Assembly (NCBI GenBank): GCA_020746995.1
Contig: JAGPXD010000001.1
Span: 3,038,001-3,102,000 of the forward strand
DNA length: 64,000 nt
Direction of reading: 5' to 3'
Source: Plectosphaerella cucumerina
Taxonomy: Eukaryota > Ascomycota > Sordariomycetes > Glomerellales > Plectosphaerellaceae
In this document: one piece after another, positions 44,532 through 55,237 of the stretch
Layout: each line of letters begins with the position of its first letter
Numbering within the stretch: position 1 is the first letter of the stretch
Notes under the pieces: generated by a model
What the model saw: only the letters and a program-made list of their open reading frames with translations
What the model was told of the DNA's origin: nothing
Database searches by the model: none
Program-made: the position numbers and the translations under genes

Positions 44532-45395
44532 ATGGAACGCCATATCGCAGACATGACCCTGCGGATCCTCGAGGCCAGGAGCGGGCCCCTCCCGGAATCA
44601 ACACCCCAGCGCCGCAAGGCCATGCCCTACGACCCCGTCGCAGACAGCATCAACACAGCCGAGGCACAAATCAAGCCTCGCCCATCATCAGCAGCCTCCC
44701 AGCACGATGACCTCCGCACCACCCTCCTCCGGAACAACACCGACACTGAGGGCCGGCGCCTCCTTACCTCCCTCCCCGTCCGGCGTGTCTGGAAAGGCCC
44801 CTCTGTCGACCCCAAGGCCCCAGATGACGCCCTCACGGAAGCCATCATGGTCTACGAGCGCGGCCGCATCCAGCCCCCAGAAGCCATGTGCTCCCGCTGC
44901 CGCCGCGGCCAAGGCGCCTCCCCCGAATGCGTCAAAATCGACACACACCGAGACGGCGTCTGCAGCAACTGCCTCCTCTCCCGCGCCTCGCCTTCCCGCC
45001 CCAGTCCCTCCCGCGACTTCTCCCCCGCGCGGCGCTTCATCACCGCCGCCGTGCCTCCCTCCACGGCCCGGGAAGACATGGCCGCCGTGTGGAAGGTCAT
45101 CGCCGGTGTACTCGCCACGCAGCAGCGCGACGATTACTGTCGACTTGATGATGCAGGACAGCCAGCGGCGGCGAGGAGGATCGAGGACGCGGCGCTGCTG
45201 GTGGCGAGGTCGGCGGATGAGTGGGGGCATGCTGTTGAGGAGGGGGATGAGGCGGCGACGAGGGCGAAGAGGAGGTCAGAAGGGGAGAGGGCGAAGCTTG
45301 TGACGCAGGCTTCGAGGATTAGGGAGACGGCGTTGAGGATTGCCGAGTGCGCGAGGACGTGGGGGGAGCAGCAGGCGGCGGCTGGGACGCCGTGA
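44532..45395 (+). CDS. DUF3716-type Cys-rich fungal protein
   Basis: Single exon, 287 residues. A Cys cluster at about residues 119-148 (MCSRCRRGQGASPECVKID, then GVCSNCLLS) has the C-X2-C...C...C-X2-C spacing of the fungal DUF3716 zinc-binding-like domain. The first 60 residues are polar and probably disordered. The C-terminal 100 residues form Ala/Arg/Glu-rich helices (ARRIEDAALLVARSADEWGH, ETALRIAECARTWGEQ). DUF3716 proteins are numerous in filamentous fungi and have no assigned function. The domain call rests on Cys spacing and surrounding residues only. Confidence 0.65.
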   Translation: MERHIADMTLRILEARSGPLPESTPQRRKAMPYDPVADSINTAEAQIKPRPSSAASQHDDLRTTLLRNNTDTEGRRLLTSLPVRRVWKGPSVDPKAPDDALTEAIMVYERGRIQPPEAMCSRCRRGQGASPECVKIDTHRDGVCSNCLLSRASPSRPSPSRDFSPARRFITAAVPPSTAREDMAAVWKVIAGVLATQQRDDYCRLDDAGQPAAARRIEDAALLVARSADEWGHAVEEGDEAATRAKRRSEGERAKLVTQASRIRETALRIAECARTWGEQQAAAGTP

Positions 45396-45510
45396 GAGGC
45401 AGAGGCCTATGTCCTGATACCCTTCATGTAACGACACACTCACGACGAGATGACCCTACTTAATCAACCGAGGCTCAGGTCTCTTCACTTTTCCTCTTGC
45501 TGTCAAGTGC

Positions 45511-46986
45511 CTACCAACCCCTCGTCCGGACGTAAATGTCGACAATCTCATCCTCCTTGCCCTCCCGGCTCGAGTCGACCACGAAATACCACCCAAAATG
45601 GCTCCCTGTGATACACGCATGGTTCGGCCACAGCCGCACCGCTTGTCCAATAGCCAGCTCATCCGGCTCGGCGCCTCCTCCCGCCGACCTCCACGTCAAA
45701 ATCCCATGCTCTTGGGAGAACCTTCCCACCATCCAGCCTTCAGCATCCTCAACACCACTATCGGGCATCTTCCCTCCCGAGCCCTGGCGACCCCACGGCG
45801 TCAGCAGTGCCATGCCCGGGTACGCCTTACACGCCTCCCGTCCGAGAGCCAGCCCGCCAGCACCGATGAGGTACTCGTCCGTTCCGTCCTTTCCGCGCGA
45901 GGGGTACCGGCTGCACACCTCCGCGACGACTGTGAATGATATGTCTTTCCAAGAGAGAAGGGATGACGAGAGACTGTGGGCTGCGAGCTGCTGCAGGTCG
46001 AGGGTGGGGTAGACGCCGGCATGGATCTCGACGATGTGGCCTTGTTGCTTGATTTTGTCGATGAGGGTGGAAAGTTCGGCCGCTGCGGCACGGAGCTCGG
46101 CGGTCGTGATGTTGTCGGTGCTTTCTGCATCTTGGTTGGAGAGGAGGTTCTGCACTGCCAGTGCTGTGGGGGAGGCGCCGACGGAGAGAGTCAGGGGTGG
46201 GAGGGGCGAACCGCTCGCGTTGCAGGCAGCGGTCACTTCCTCGGCTCCTTCGAGCAGGGCGCTCAGCTCGTCTCGCAGGGTGTTGATAGCAGCGACCCTG
46301 CTGTCTCCGCCGTAAGATTGTCCCGCATGGGAGTAGAGACCCTTGAGGCCGACCTTTCCCGCGGCATGAGCCTCAAGGGTGACCTTGATAAGATCCTTCA
46401 TGGCCTGGCTGCGAGGCACGACGCCGGCGCGCTGGCCGCCCATGTTGACCTTGATGAAGGCCTGGGGGACAAAGTCACCAAACAGGGAGAGATGCGGCAC
46501 CTGGTCGGGGTAGTCGAGCATGACGCTGATGCTGCCGTTTCCGAGGGCCTTGCCGACGGCAGCAAGACGAGGAATCGACCCAGGCCCAATGGGGAGGCCG
46601 TCGAGGACATTGACGGGCCTTCCCTGCGCTACATACTCTTGGAGAGTAGGAAGGAGGAACTCTGCCTCCGTGAGGGTCGAGACGATCAGGTTGACGGGGT
46701 CGGAGGGTGAGTCGCCGACTTGGAGCTTGGTGAGCTCGACAGTCTGTTCATGTCAGTTTCTGTTCGGAGGAAGTCACGGGGACGGGCTGACCTTGTGAGT
46801 CTTGACGTGGGCGCGCCAGCTGAGGCCGAGAGACTTGCACGCTGCAAGCATGCGGTCGCAGTTTTGGCGAGCGACGGCGACGTCGAGGACGGCGGCGGGC
46901 ATAGGCACATCGCGGATGGACTTGCCGACGTAGAGGCGGGTAAGCTCGTCGTGCGGCGAGGGGGGGAAGTAGGGTGTGGTAGACAT
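45511..46986 (-). CDS. D-serine dehydratase, PLP- and zinc-dependent (alanine-racemase fold)
   Basis: Exons complement(45511..46743, 46792..46986), 475 residues. The PLP lysine is in the family motif RAHVKTHK near residue 62; the 48-bp intron follows it and splicing gives the expected KTHKTVEL. The domain continues with FIKVNMGGQRAGV and GLKGLYSHAGQSY. The C-terminal zinc site PNHAC (in LWPNHACITGSHFGWYFVVD) is the hallmark of eukaryotic D-serine dehydratases and related D-threonine aldolases. The reaction would yield pyruvate and ammonia through 2-aminoacrylate. Compared with shorter homologues there are extra residues between about 200 and 300 (QDAESTDNITT). D-threo-3-hydroxyaspartate dehydratase is the main alternative. 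Confidence 0.9.
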
Positions 46987-47774
46987 GGCTGGTGATGAGG
47001 AGGAGGTAAGGTGAACAGAGGAAGGCGGGTTGAGGTGTTTAAGGAGTAACTGTCGGTGGTTGATGTAGTTGCCGGCTTGCCGTCTCGATAAGGGGTGGAG
47101 TTGAGGTTTGGTTTTCTGGGGAAGGCCAGAAGTCGCGCAGTGAGCTTATCGGGCAGGGCAGTTGACGATGGGCCCGGTGAAGGTCCACAATGGTGGGTTT
47201 ACCAATGAGGTTTCCCGCGGAGTTATCTCAGGGAAGGAACTTGAGGTCGATCGTGCAGTGCATGGAAGACCCTGATTTGGAGCTCTTAGCCTGAGATGAT
47301 GTATGCTCCTGCGGTTGATCACAGCACCTATCGCCCCTTTTATTTGCTCCATTGGCTCTGTACGCCCCCCAATGCAACACCGGTGTTGCCCGAGGCCCGC
47401 GGAGCAGCAGTTGCTGTACCTGTACCTGCTAACAGCCCAGAAGTTCCCCGCAAACTACTGCTGCCACCTGCCCGGGCGATTGATCGACAGCGCTGAGATC
47501 TTCGGCAGGCTGCATCATAGAATGGATTCGCCAGGGGTAGGTGGTGACATTTCCTGGCTTCAATCGGCGCAACTTTTTTTGTTCTTCATCCTGCCCTAGA
47601 GTGAATCAGGCACCTGCATCTCTGGTGATTCACCGATCCAGACATAGCACGAATCTAAAATCTCAGATCTCAAATACCTATTTAACCCCGAGCTACTCTC
47701 TCTATCCTTCAAAATACAAACAGCGTCACCACATCGGGCGCAGCGTCAAACAGCTGCCACAACCACCACCCAAC
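46987..47774. promoter_or_regulatory. Divergent promoter, D-serine dehydratase / esterase
   Basis: About 790 bp between start codons. A TATA-like element ctatttaa lies at 47678-47685, about 90 bp upstream of the esterase start. No gene was recognised in it. Confidence 0.45.
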
Positions 47775-48848
47775 ATGGCCTCCTCTCCCCCCTACCCGCT
47801 CCACGAGAGCATCGTCGACCGCCTCGACCCAACCTACAAGGCCTTCTACAACACCCACCTCATCGACAAGCAAGTCGTCCACCACCAGCCCATCGCCGCC
47901 TCCCGCGCCAGCGGCACCCTCATTCCCGGCGCCGGCCCCCTCCTCCCCGTCAGCCATACCATGGACATGACCATTCCCCGCAAGGAGACCCAAGGCCCCG
48001 ACATCCCCATCCGCGTCTTCTTCCCCCACGGCGCCGCTCCTGCCAAGGGCTGGCCCCTTTGCTTCTGGTTTCACGGAGGTGGCTGGGTGCTCGGCAACAT
48101 CGACACGGAGAACGTCATTGCCACGAACCTGTGCAACCGCGTCGAGTGCGTTGTTATTACTGTTGACTACAGGTGGGTTTTGTTTGCTTCTACGAGCGGA
48201 GTTTGGTGTTTGACAAGAAATAGGCTTGCTCCTGAGCATCCCTTCCCCGCGGCCATCGACGACTGCTGGGAGGCTTTCCTCTGGGTCCTTTCGACGGGCT
48301 CGTCTGCACTCCGTCTCGACATCTCCCGCCTCGCCCTAGGCGGCTCCTCCGCCGGCGCCAACATCACCACCGTCTTGGCTCAACGCATTGTGGACCGCCC
48401 CGGAACCCCTGGCATCGCCTGCCAGCTCCTCTCCGTTCCCGTGGCCGACAACACCGCCGAGGTCGGCTCTAGGGACCCAGCTCACGCGTCTTGGACGGAG
48501 AACGAATTCACCCCCGCCCTGCCCGCTGAGAAGATGATGTGGTATAGGCGTCACTACCTTCCCGACCCCACGACCCGGGCGCACCCCGAGGCCAGCCCGC
48601 TACTGTGGAAGTGCGACTGGTCGAAGATGCCGCCTGCGATCATGGTGCTCGGTGAGCTGGACGTTCTCAGAAGCGAGGGCGAGGCACTCGGGAAGAAGAT
48701 GAAAGATGCGGGAGTGTCCGTTCAGACGACTATCATGAAGGGCCAGCCGCATCCTTTTATCGCCATGGACGGGGTGCTGGAAGATGGAAAGAGGGCGATC
48801 ACTCTGTTTGTCGACGGACTGAAGTGGATGCTCTGTGATACCATTTAG
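47775..48848 (+). CDS. Alpha/beta hydrolase, HSL-type esterase
   Basis: Exons 47775..48172 and 48224..48848, 340 residues. The oxyanion-hole motif HGGGWVLG lies near residue 95, the nucleophile elbow GGSSAGAN near 175, the acid Asp in GELDVLRSEG, and the catalytic His in QPHPF, all in HSL-family order. The family run VDYRLAPEHPFPAA is rebuilt only when the 51-bp intron is removed. That intron is a multiple of three and has no stop, so the unspliced frame stays open and would insert 17 residues before LAPEHP. No signal peptide is seen, so it is probably intracellular. Substrate unknown (short-chain esters, lactones or acyl groups). Confidence 0.9.
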   Translation: MASSPPYPLHESIVDRLDPTYKAFYNTHLIDKQVVHHQPIAASRASGTLIPGAGPLLPVSHTMDMTIPRKETQGPDIPIRVFFPHGAAPAKGWPLCFWFHGGGWVLGNIDTENVIATNLCNRVECVVITVDYRWVLFASTSGVWCLTRNRLAPEHPFPAAIDDCWEAFLWVLSTGSSALRLDISRLALGGSSAGANITTVLAQRIVDRPGTPGIACQLLSVPVADNTAEVGSRDPAHASWTENEFTPALPAEKMMWYRRHYLPDPTTRAHPEASPLLWKCDWSKMPPAIMVLGELDVLRSEGEALGKKMKDAGVSVQTTIMKGQPHPFIAMDGVLEDGKRAITLFVDGLKWMLCDTI

Positions 48849-50195
48849 GAGGGGAAGTGGAAGGAGACGATCAGCATCCTGGCGAAGAACAGGCCACCTT
48901 GATAGCAATTGACACCCCTCAAGAAAAGTCCTGATAACCCACTCACTGTGTGCTTGCCCAATGCCACCTCCTCGAGTCGTGCATCAACAGCAGCACCCCG
49001 CTGCGCACCCTCACAGTGCGAGCCAAGCCCTCCCCAGGGGCCATCCTCCTGGTCCTCCCCGCAATCATGCCCCGGCGCCCAGACTTCAAACCCCGTGTTT
49101 GCCAATGCTCGGCTCCGCAGGACACCGACCACGCCGGACCCATGGCAAAAGCTTACTTTGGACGACAGGACGGACACCTCACTGCGATTTCGCCCTCCGT
49201 CTCGAGTCTCGTTTCCCACGAGGCCGGCACCCGTCAATCCGAGGACACGGGTCCAGACGCGGTGTGGATTCCCCGGGGCGGGGGGCGTCTCGGGGCCCAG
49301 AAGTGTCGCCGTCCGGGGCACACCCTGGGCCGGGCCTGGAACCCTGGTATCGTGGCGTCTGAGGGGAAGCTTCGGTGATTAGAGATCGAGGCCAGCCTGC
49401 CAGTCTAGCCAGATATGATATCTGCATTGTTGAATGTTGGATTGATGGGGATATGCTGGCTGATAAGGGAGGATGTGAGCATTGTGAGCTTTCTCATTCA
49501 AAGATATCGTCATTCTCTCTGTACCGCTCCTCCTCGCCTCCAATCTCTGCTGCTTTCCATCACCGTGCCGTGTTACCCGTGATCTGCTTCGTGTGGGTGG
49601 TCATCGAGCGGGGTATGACTCGGGGAGCTGGTAGTGGATGCATAGGGCATGCAGGCGAGCTCAAACCCCCCATCACCATCAAGTCGTCGCCATTGCCCCC
49701 TACCCCGAAGCCGTAGCTAGCGCAGCAACCCAAGCACCTCATCACCTCAACGTCTCATCTCACCAAAACCCCATCCCTTCCCCCATCAGCGGTCCCCAGA
49801 TGTAGCGCCGCCCTACCCCGCGATCTCACAAATCCAGCCCTCCGCTTCCCCGCCCCGAGCTTTCCCCAGGACGACGCTCTGACTCCTCGATATCGCCCGG
49901 ACTCTAGATGATGGCCCGGTGAACTACCCCGGATTCGTACTACGGGGGTCTTGCCCTGTCGCGCGGCTCTGGGGTCCCCCCCCCCCCCCAGTCCGGCTCA
50001 CAAATCCTGAATTCCTGAGAGGCGGATGGTTACAGCGGAGGATACGTATAAGAGTCGAGCGTGTGCCACCATCATCGAGTCTTGTCTTCCCGGCCTGCCT
50101 CCATCATCAACATCCATCAGTGCTTGCAGGAGTTTTACCTCTTCAAATTACAGCCACACACCTCAGGAGTTCTCAGCCTCTCCACCGAGAGGAGC
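48849..50195. other. Intergenic, no gene seen; contains 14-base C run
   Basis: About 1.35 kb between the esterase stop and the MFS transporter start. A run of 14 C residues is at 49976-49989. Open frames in three phases near 48.9-49.4 kb overlap each other and show no domain. Confidence 0.45.
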
Positions 50196-52146
50196 ATGTC
50201 TAAGCAGATCGACATCACCCCCGAGCCCGCGAGACATACCGACGCCACCATGGCCACGACCGCTGAGAAGCGCGCCTCCCGCGAGGAACACATTGATCAC
50301 GCAGGTGGCGTTCTTGAGGCCCCTGACATGGATGAGAAGAGGGTCGTCTCCGACGAGGAGCGGGATTACACCGGCGCGGGCAAGAAGACAGATCCTGAAG
50401 AGATTGCCCTTGTCAGGAAGCTCGACTGGCGTGTGATGGTGGGTTGCGATCGAGTTGTCAGGGTGAATCTGAACTGACAGACGATATTCAGCCAACACTC
50501 TGTGTCATGTACTTTCTCAACTATGTGAGTGACCTTGTTTCCAAAATCGGGCTCCCAGCTGACCAGACCAGGTCGATCGCAATGCCATTGCCCAGGCACG
50601 TCTTGATAACCTCGAGGACGATCTCGGCATGACTGGCACAGACTTCAACACGGCCGTCTCCATCCTGTTTGGTATGCCTCCCTCGAGTCCACCGCCTCCA
50701 ACACCCCACACACCTTCACCCCGACAACATCCCTGAGAAACTCCGAATAGCTACAAAAGAACTCCACTAACATCCTTCAGTCGGCTACGTGCTGATGCAG
50801 ATTCCCTCCAACATGCTCATCACACGAATCCAGCCGGGCATCTACATGAGCTCCTGGATGGTTGTCTGGGCCGGCGTTTCCGCCGCCACAGCAGCAGTGC
50901 ACAACTTCGGCGGCCTCGTCGCCTGCCGCTTCTTCCTCGGCATCACCGAAGCCCCCTTCTACCCCGGCGCTACCTACATGCTCTCCATCTTCTACACGAG
51001 AAAAGGTACGTCCTCACATACACCACCCTCCACCAGTCTTCACTAACACCAGACCCCCACAGAGGTCGCCTCTCGCATCGCCATCCTGTACTGCGCCCAG
51101 ATCCTTGCGACTGGTCTTTCAGGACTCATCGCCGCTGGAATCTTCGAAGGCATGAGCGGCGTCGCCGGACTTTCCGGCTGGCGCTGGCTGTTCCTCCTCG
51201 AGGGCATTGCCACAGCTGTCGTCGCCATCCTCGGCTTCTGGCTGCTGCCCAACACGCCCCTGACGACCCGCTGGCTCAGCGAGCGCGAGCGCGAGATTGC
51301 TCACGGCCGCATGGAGCGTGATAAGCTCGACGACGATGCCGGCGAGGCCTCTGCCATGGACGGTCTGAGGCAGGCCTGCCGCGATAAGCGCACCTGGCTG
51401 TTCGTTCTCATGCAGAACTTCCATCTCAGGTTTGTTTACTCCCTTTTCTGAAGATGGTGACGCAAGCTAACCCCTAGCAGCGCCTGCTCGTTCAACTCGT
51501 TCTTCCCCACTGTCATCAAGACTCTTGGTTTCAACAGGACCATCACCCTCGTTATGACCTGCCCTCCCTTCATCTTTGCCGGCGCTGCAGGCATCTTCTT
51601 CGGCTGGAGCTCCGGAAGGCTGCACGAGCGCACGTGGCACATCACCACCGGTCTCGGTATCGCAGTGGCAGGCTTCGTGTTGGCGGCGTCGACTCTCAAC
51701 GTCCCTGCACGATACGTCGCCTGCTTCATCTTTGCCATGGGCGCTTACAGCGTCAACTCTGTCATCATTGGATGGTTAGTCCACCTCCTCTTCTCATCAA
51801 TGCACGTTTCCAGACTAACTCGTTTCAAGGGCATCATCTACTCTGGGACAGACCAAGGAAAAGAAAGCAGTACGTTTCCTTCTCTCCAGTAGTGCCATGA
51901 CTCCCACTAACACACTTGCAGGTCGTCCTCGCCATGACCAACGTCGGCGGCCAGATCGGCTACATCTACGGCGCCTACCTGTGGCCCAAGTCGGACGAGC
52001 CTCGCTACGCCATCGGCTTCGGCGCCTCGGCAGGCTTCGCCTTCCTCTCTGTCGTGTGCGCCTGGATCATCAGGACGCTGCTCATCCGGGAGAACAAGCG
52101 AATCGTGGCCACCAATGCTAATCACGGCAATCTGTACGGTTACTAG
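50196..52146 (+). CDS. MFS transporter, allantoate-permease (ACS) family
   Basis: Eight exons: 50196..50438, 50492..50524, 50572..50671, 50781..51005, 51063..51429, 51481..51774, 51830..51869, 51922..52146, 508 residues, all junctions in frame. About 75 hydrophilic residues lead into LVRKLDWRVMPTLCVMYFLNYVDRNAIAQARL, the ACS first helix and loop (split here by introns after RVM and NY). Further marks are FFLGITEAPFYPGATYMLS and LSGWRWLFLLEGI. The last loops end with NVGGQIGYIYGAYLWPKSDEPRYAIGF, the usual ACS end. Related carriers move nicotinate, allantoate, pantothenate or other organic anions. Substrate unknown. Confidence 0.92.
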
Positions 52147-52296
52147 AGGTCTTATCTGGTTTGGGATTTGTCTTTGGTTGGGAGGAGATCTCGCCTGGCA
52201 TCAGAGACGGTGGACGATGTCGCCGCAAGCTCGTGCTGGCAACACAGATTGAACGCAGCGGGAATATTGATTTACTAGCGAACAAGTACATCTGTT

Positions 52297-54501
52297 TTAC
52301 TGCATCCGTATGTACCTGTGCTGGAATTTGTGCGGGTGCCGCTCGCCGATAGCAAGAGGTAGGCCACTGGCGCCGACGAAAAGTTGAGTGCCACCCACAA
52401 TGGCTGCTCGGCATACAGTGCCCGGGTCGTCCGGATTCTCTTCCATCAGGATGAGGCTAATTTTCTCCCTGCGTATTCACGGGAACACGACCATTTGGTG
52501 GATCTGTCGATGCGGTCGGGCTCGCGAGCTGTCCCTCTGTCGCCAGATGAAGCCGATGAAGTTGCTTCTCTCCTCTGGATTGATGCAATTCTGGGCCAAG
52601 TCGTCCAGGACTTCGGTCGTCAAGTCAGGAGAGGCTGCGAAGATCATGTGGCATACTTTTTGGTCCCCTTGAAGCGGGGGATAGCGGACGGGACAGGTTG
52701 CCAAACCTTCCATCGAGATCACATGTCAATCCACGCATGGAGCCCAGATGTGCAATGTGACAGTGTTCGAGATCTTTGCCAAGTACGGCTCTGGCTCGAA
52801 AGGCCATGGTTCCCAGAGCGAGGACTTATTCGCATCTGAAGGCTCCAGCACGATGTTTGCGTCGTCGAGCATGATGGGTTCAACCCGAAAATTCGAGAAG
52901 TACCTCGGCCCCGGGGTTTTTATGAACATGATGACCGGTCCGGTCCATCCAACCCATGACCAGCTCGGTAAGGCGAAGCTGGTGTCGAGGTTATTCTTGA
53001 TCCTCGTGGGTAACTCAGAGCCTCGGGGCGACCAGACCAGCGAGTCCCAAAACGTCCGGAAGGGTAAGCCCCTCAACGCAGTGCCCCTCTCGATGACACC
53101 AGATCCAGGGTTCTGGAGCGCGGCAACTCCCATGAAAGCGTTGAGCCGATCTTAGCAGTGGGTGGGCTTCCTGTTGCAAAAGTCTTCAATCATCGTGCCG
53201 GTAACGTCGTCGGAAAGGCTGACCGACATCCGCTGACGATGAACATGGCACTGCCAATATGCGTTGGAGAACAGCCCGTTTGGTGCGTATGCCTCGGCCT
53301 GCTCACCTTGAGCGCAAGTAAAGTAGACCTGGGTTAGAGTAGAGAGAACACCATAGCTCTTCGAGACAAGAGGAATTCATGGAACGTCCACCCACGTGTT
53401 TATAATGTGCTCTTGCCCAGCTCTCGGTCTAAGGTCGGAAGACTTGAGACCAGTTGGTAGGTCCTATTTCTCAGTGGCATCTCTTCGTAAGCCTTTCCGT
53501 CCCTGGAGCCAGGGCTGACTCCGGGCATTTCAGTGTTCGCATTGTCTCCAGTGGCGACGATGGTGACCAGCGATGCGCCGTAGATTGCTCCCATTTCTAC
53601 GACTATTTGCTATCGGTCCTTTGGGTCGTTCTGGTTGATACAGAGCGCATCGACCCACAGATACCTCTCGCCGATACTCCTGAAAACATCTGCCGCTTCA
53701 TGGATCGTCCTATGGAGACTCTCCCAGGGGAAAGCATACCCAGGTGAATCGGATCTGCCACAGATCTCATATGCGATGGATGGGATCCAACCATCGGGAG
53801 AGACGTGGGACCCGCCCCAAACATATGACAGTGCGAGGTATCTCTCGGGGGTGGTGGCCATGATAAGTGCATGCGTCAAAACATCGATGAGTCGCAGACA
53901 GCCCAGGCTGATCAGCATCGCCAGTGAAGAAGCGGTCGTGTCGTGGCGCACCTCTTCGTGCCTGTGATTGTGCTCGCAGTCCGTGAGCCAGTTTTGAAGG
54001 ATGGCGGGAGAACTGAGCAGTTATCAACCTGCGCTCAACATAGCGGCAGGCCTTGTCTCGATCCAGTCGTGCAAAGCAGCCGACAACCTCGAGAGACTGA
54101 CTCCAAGATCCCTTGAGCGATCCATGGTCTTGGCTGGTCATCTTCGTCGATAGCATCAGACTAGGGTAGCCTCCTGGGATTGTCTCTCCGGTAGTGAAGT
54201 GGAGCACCAACGATGCGTTGAATAAGAATTCTCTCCCGCCAGCTAGGCAGCGACTGGGTCGTCGGTTTTGCCGTTCTTGCGAGAGATCTCAACATTCTCG
54301 CCGCCCCTCATCTCGCGCATCTTCGCTGGCGTAGTCATTCTCGACACTTTCGCAGAACAGGCAGGCTCGCCGCACACAGCGGAGCTCTCTAATGTTTTCC
54401 CAGGTAAACCCCGTAGCCATCACTGCGTTGTGTTGGATCGGGATCTCTGTGGTGTCCTTCAAGGCGCCTAGGCATCGGCATTGTCGTTCGGGAGCGCTCA
54501 T
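52297..54501 (-). pseudogene. HET-domain (heterokaryon incompatibility) gene, heavily mutated
   Basis: Starting at ATG 54499-54501 the frame encodes a Cys-rich N-terminus (RQCRCLG, then RRACLFCESVE). Downstream pieces carry the HET signature: ERYLALSYVWGG, RYLWVDALCINQND, then MGAIYGASLVTIVA, TRGWTF and DRLNAFMGV, in correct order. The frame is broken by in-frame stops at 54289-54291 (TGA), 53610-53612 (TAG), 53400-53402 (TAA), 53152-53154 (TAA), 52726-52728 (TGA) and 52477-52479 (TGA). Homologous-looking sequence also changes frame near 54,000 and again near 53,340. Short introns might explain a few breaks, not all of them. HET proteins trigger cell death on fusion of unlike mycelia; this copy is most likely dead. 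Its 3' end lies next to the MFS gene. Confidence 0.75.
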
Positions 54502-55237
54502 GATGGGGTGGATAAACGAAGGGGAGCTGGAGACGGGGAAGCTCGAGGGCGGACATGGGGATTGAGGGTGATATTTGTGTCAGCTTCCTTCAATTCCCTC
54601 ATCCACTCACCGAACACGCAGCAGCTGGATCACCAAGAGCGAATGAATGCACTCTATCGAATCTGCCTTGCTGCGGTCGTCGGGCATTTTGTCAACTTTT
54701 GCCCGCATCGCGAGACCCCTGAGAGGCGGTGAGCTCTCATGTCGCCTTCAATCAGCTTGAGGCAACGAGTAGGCGCAGTCAGCTTTTGCCAGGTCGGATC
54801 ATCTGACATCTGGACTTCGCGGGTTGGTTTTCAGAAGGGACGTGGTCGGGATGGAGATTGCTAATGGTCCGCAAGGGTGCGGCCCGGTACCGCCCCGCCC
54901 TCACGTGACGCCGTGTACCGACACCACCTTACCCGCGTCCATCAGCCGAACCGGGGAAAGTTCCCCGCTCCATCCCCAAACCTCCACCCGCGTCGGCTCT
55001 TGCGCTCGGGGCAAACCGTGCCCATGCCGAAGGTGATGCTCCCGCCGGGAGCCGGCCCAGCCCTGGGTAAGCATTTACCCCCCGACTCCCCCGAACTGAC
55101 GGCAGTGCTTCAGCTCTCTCCCGAACCTCGACCTTCACGAACCGACATTTCCAGCTTCATAGTCTCGTTCTCATACTACCAATTGCTCTGCTGAAACCTC
55201 CCCTGATCTCCTCCGACCTCCCCCCTCCACCGCCAAC
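54502..55237. promoter_or_regulatory. Promoter region of the thiolase gene
   Basis: About 740 bp. A CACGTG box is at 54902-54907. The 100 bp before the thiolase ATG are C/T-rich, as in many fungal leaders. No gene was recognised. Confidence 0.4.

Noticed and set aside
43545..44604. Long open frames on both strands between the aldolase and the DUF3716-type gene
   Set aside because: They overlap on opposite strands, show Arg/Gly/Pro bias expected of GC-rich sequence and contain no recognisable motif.
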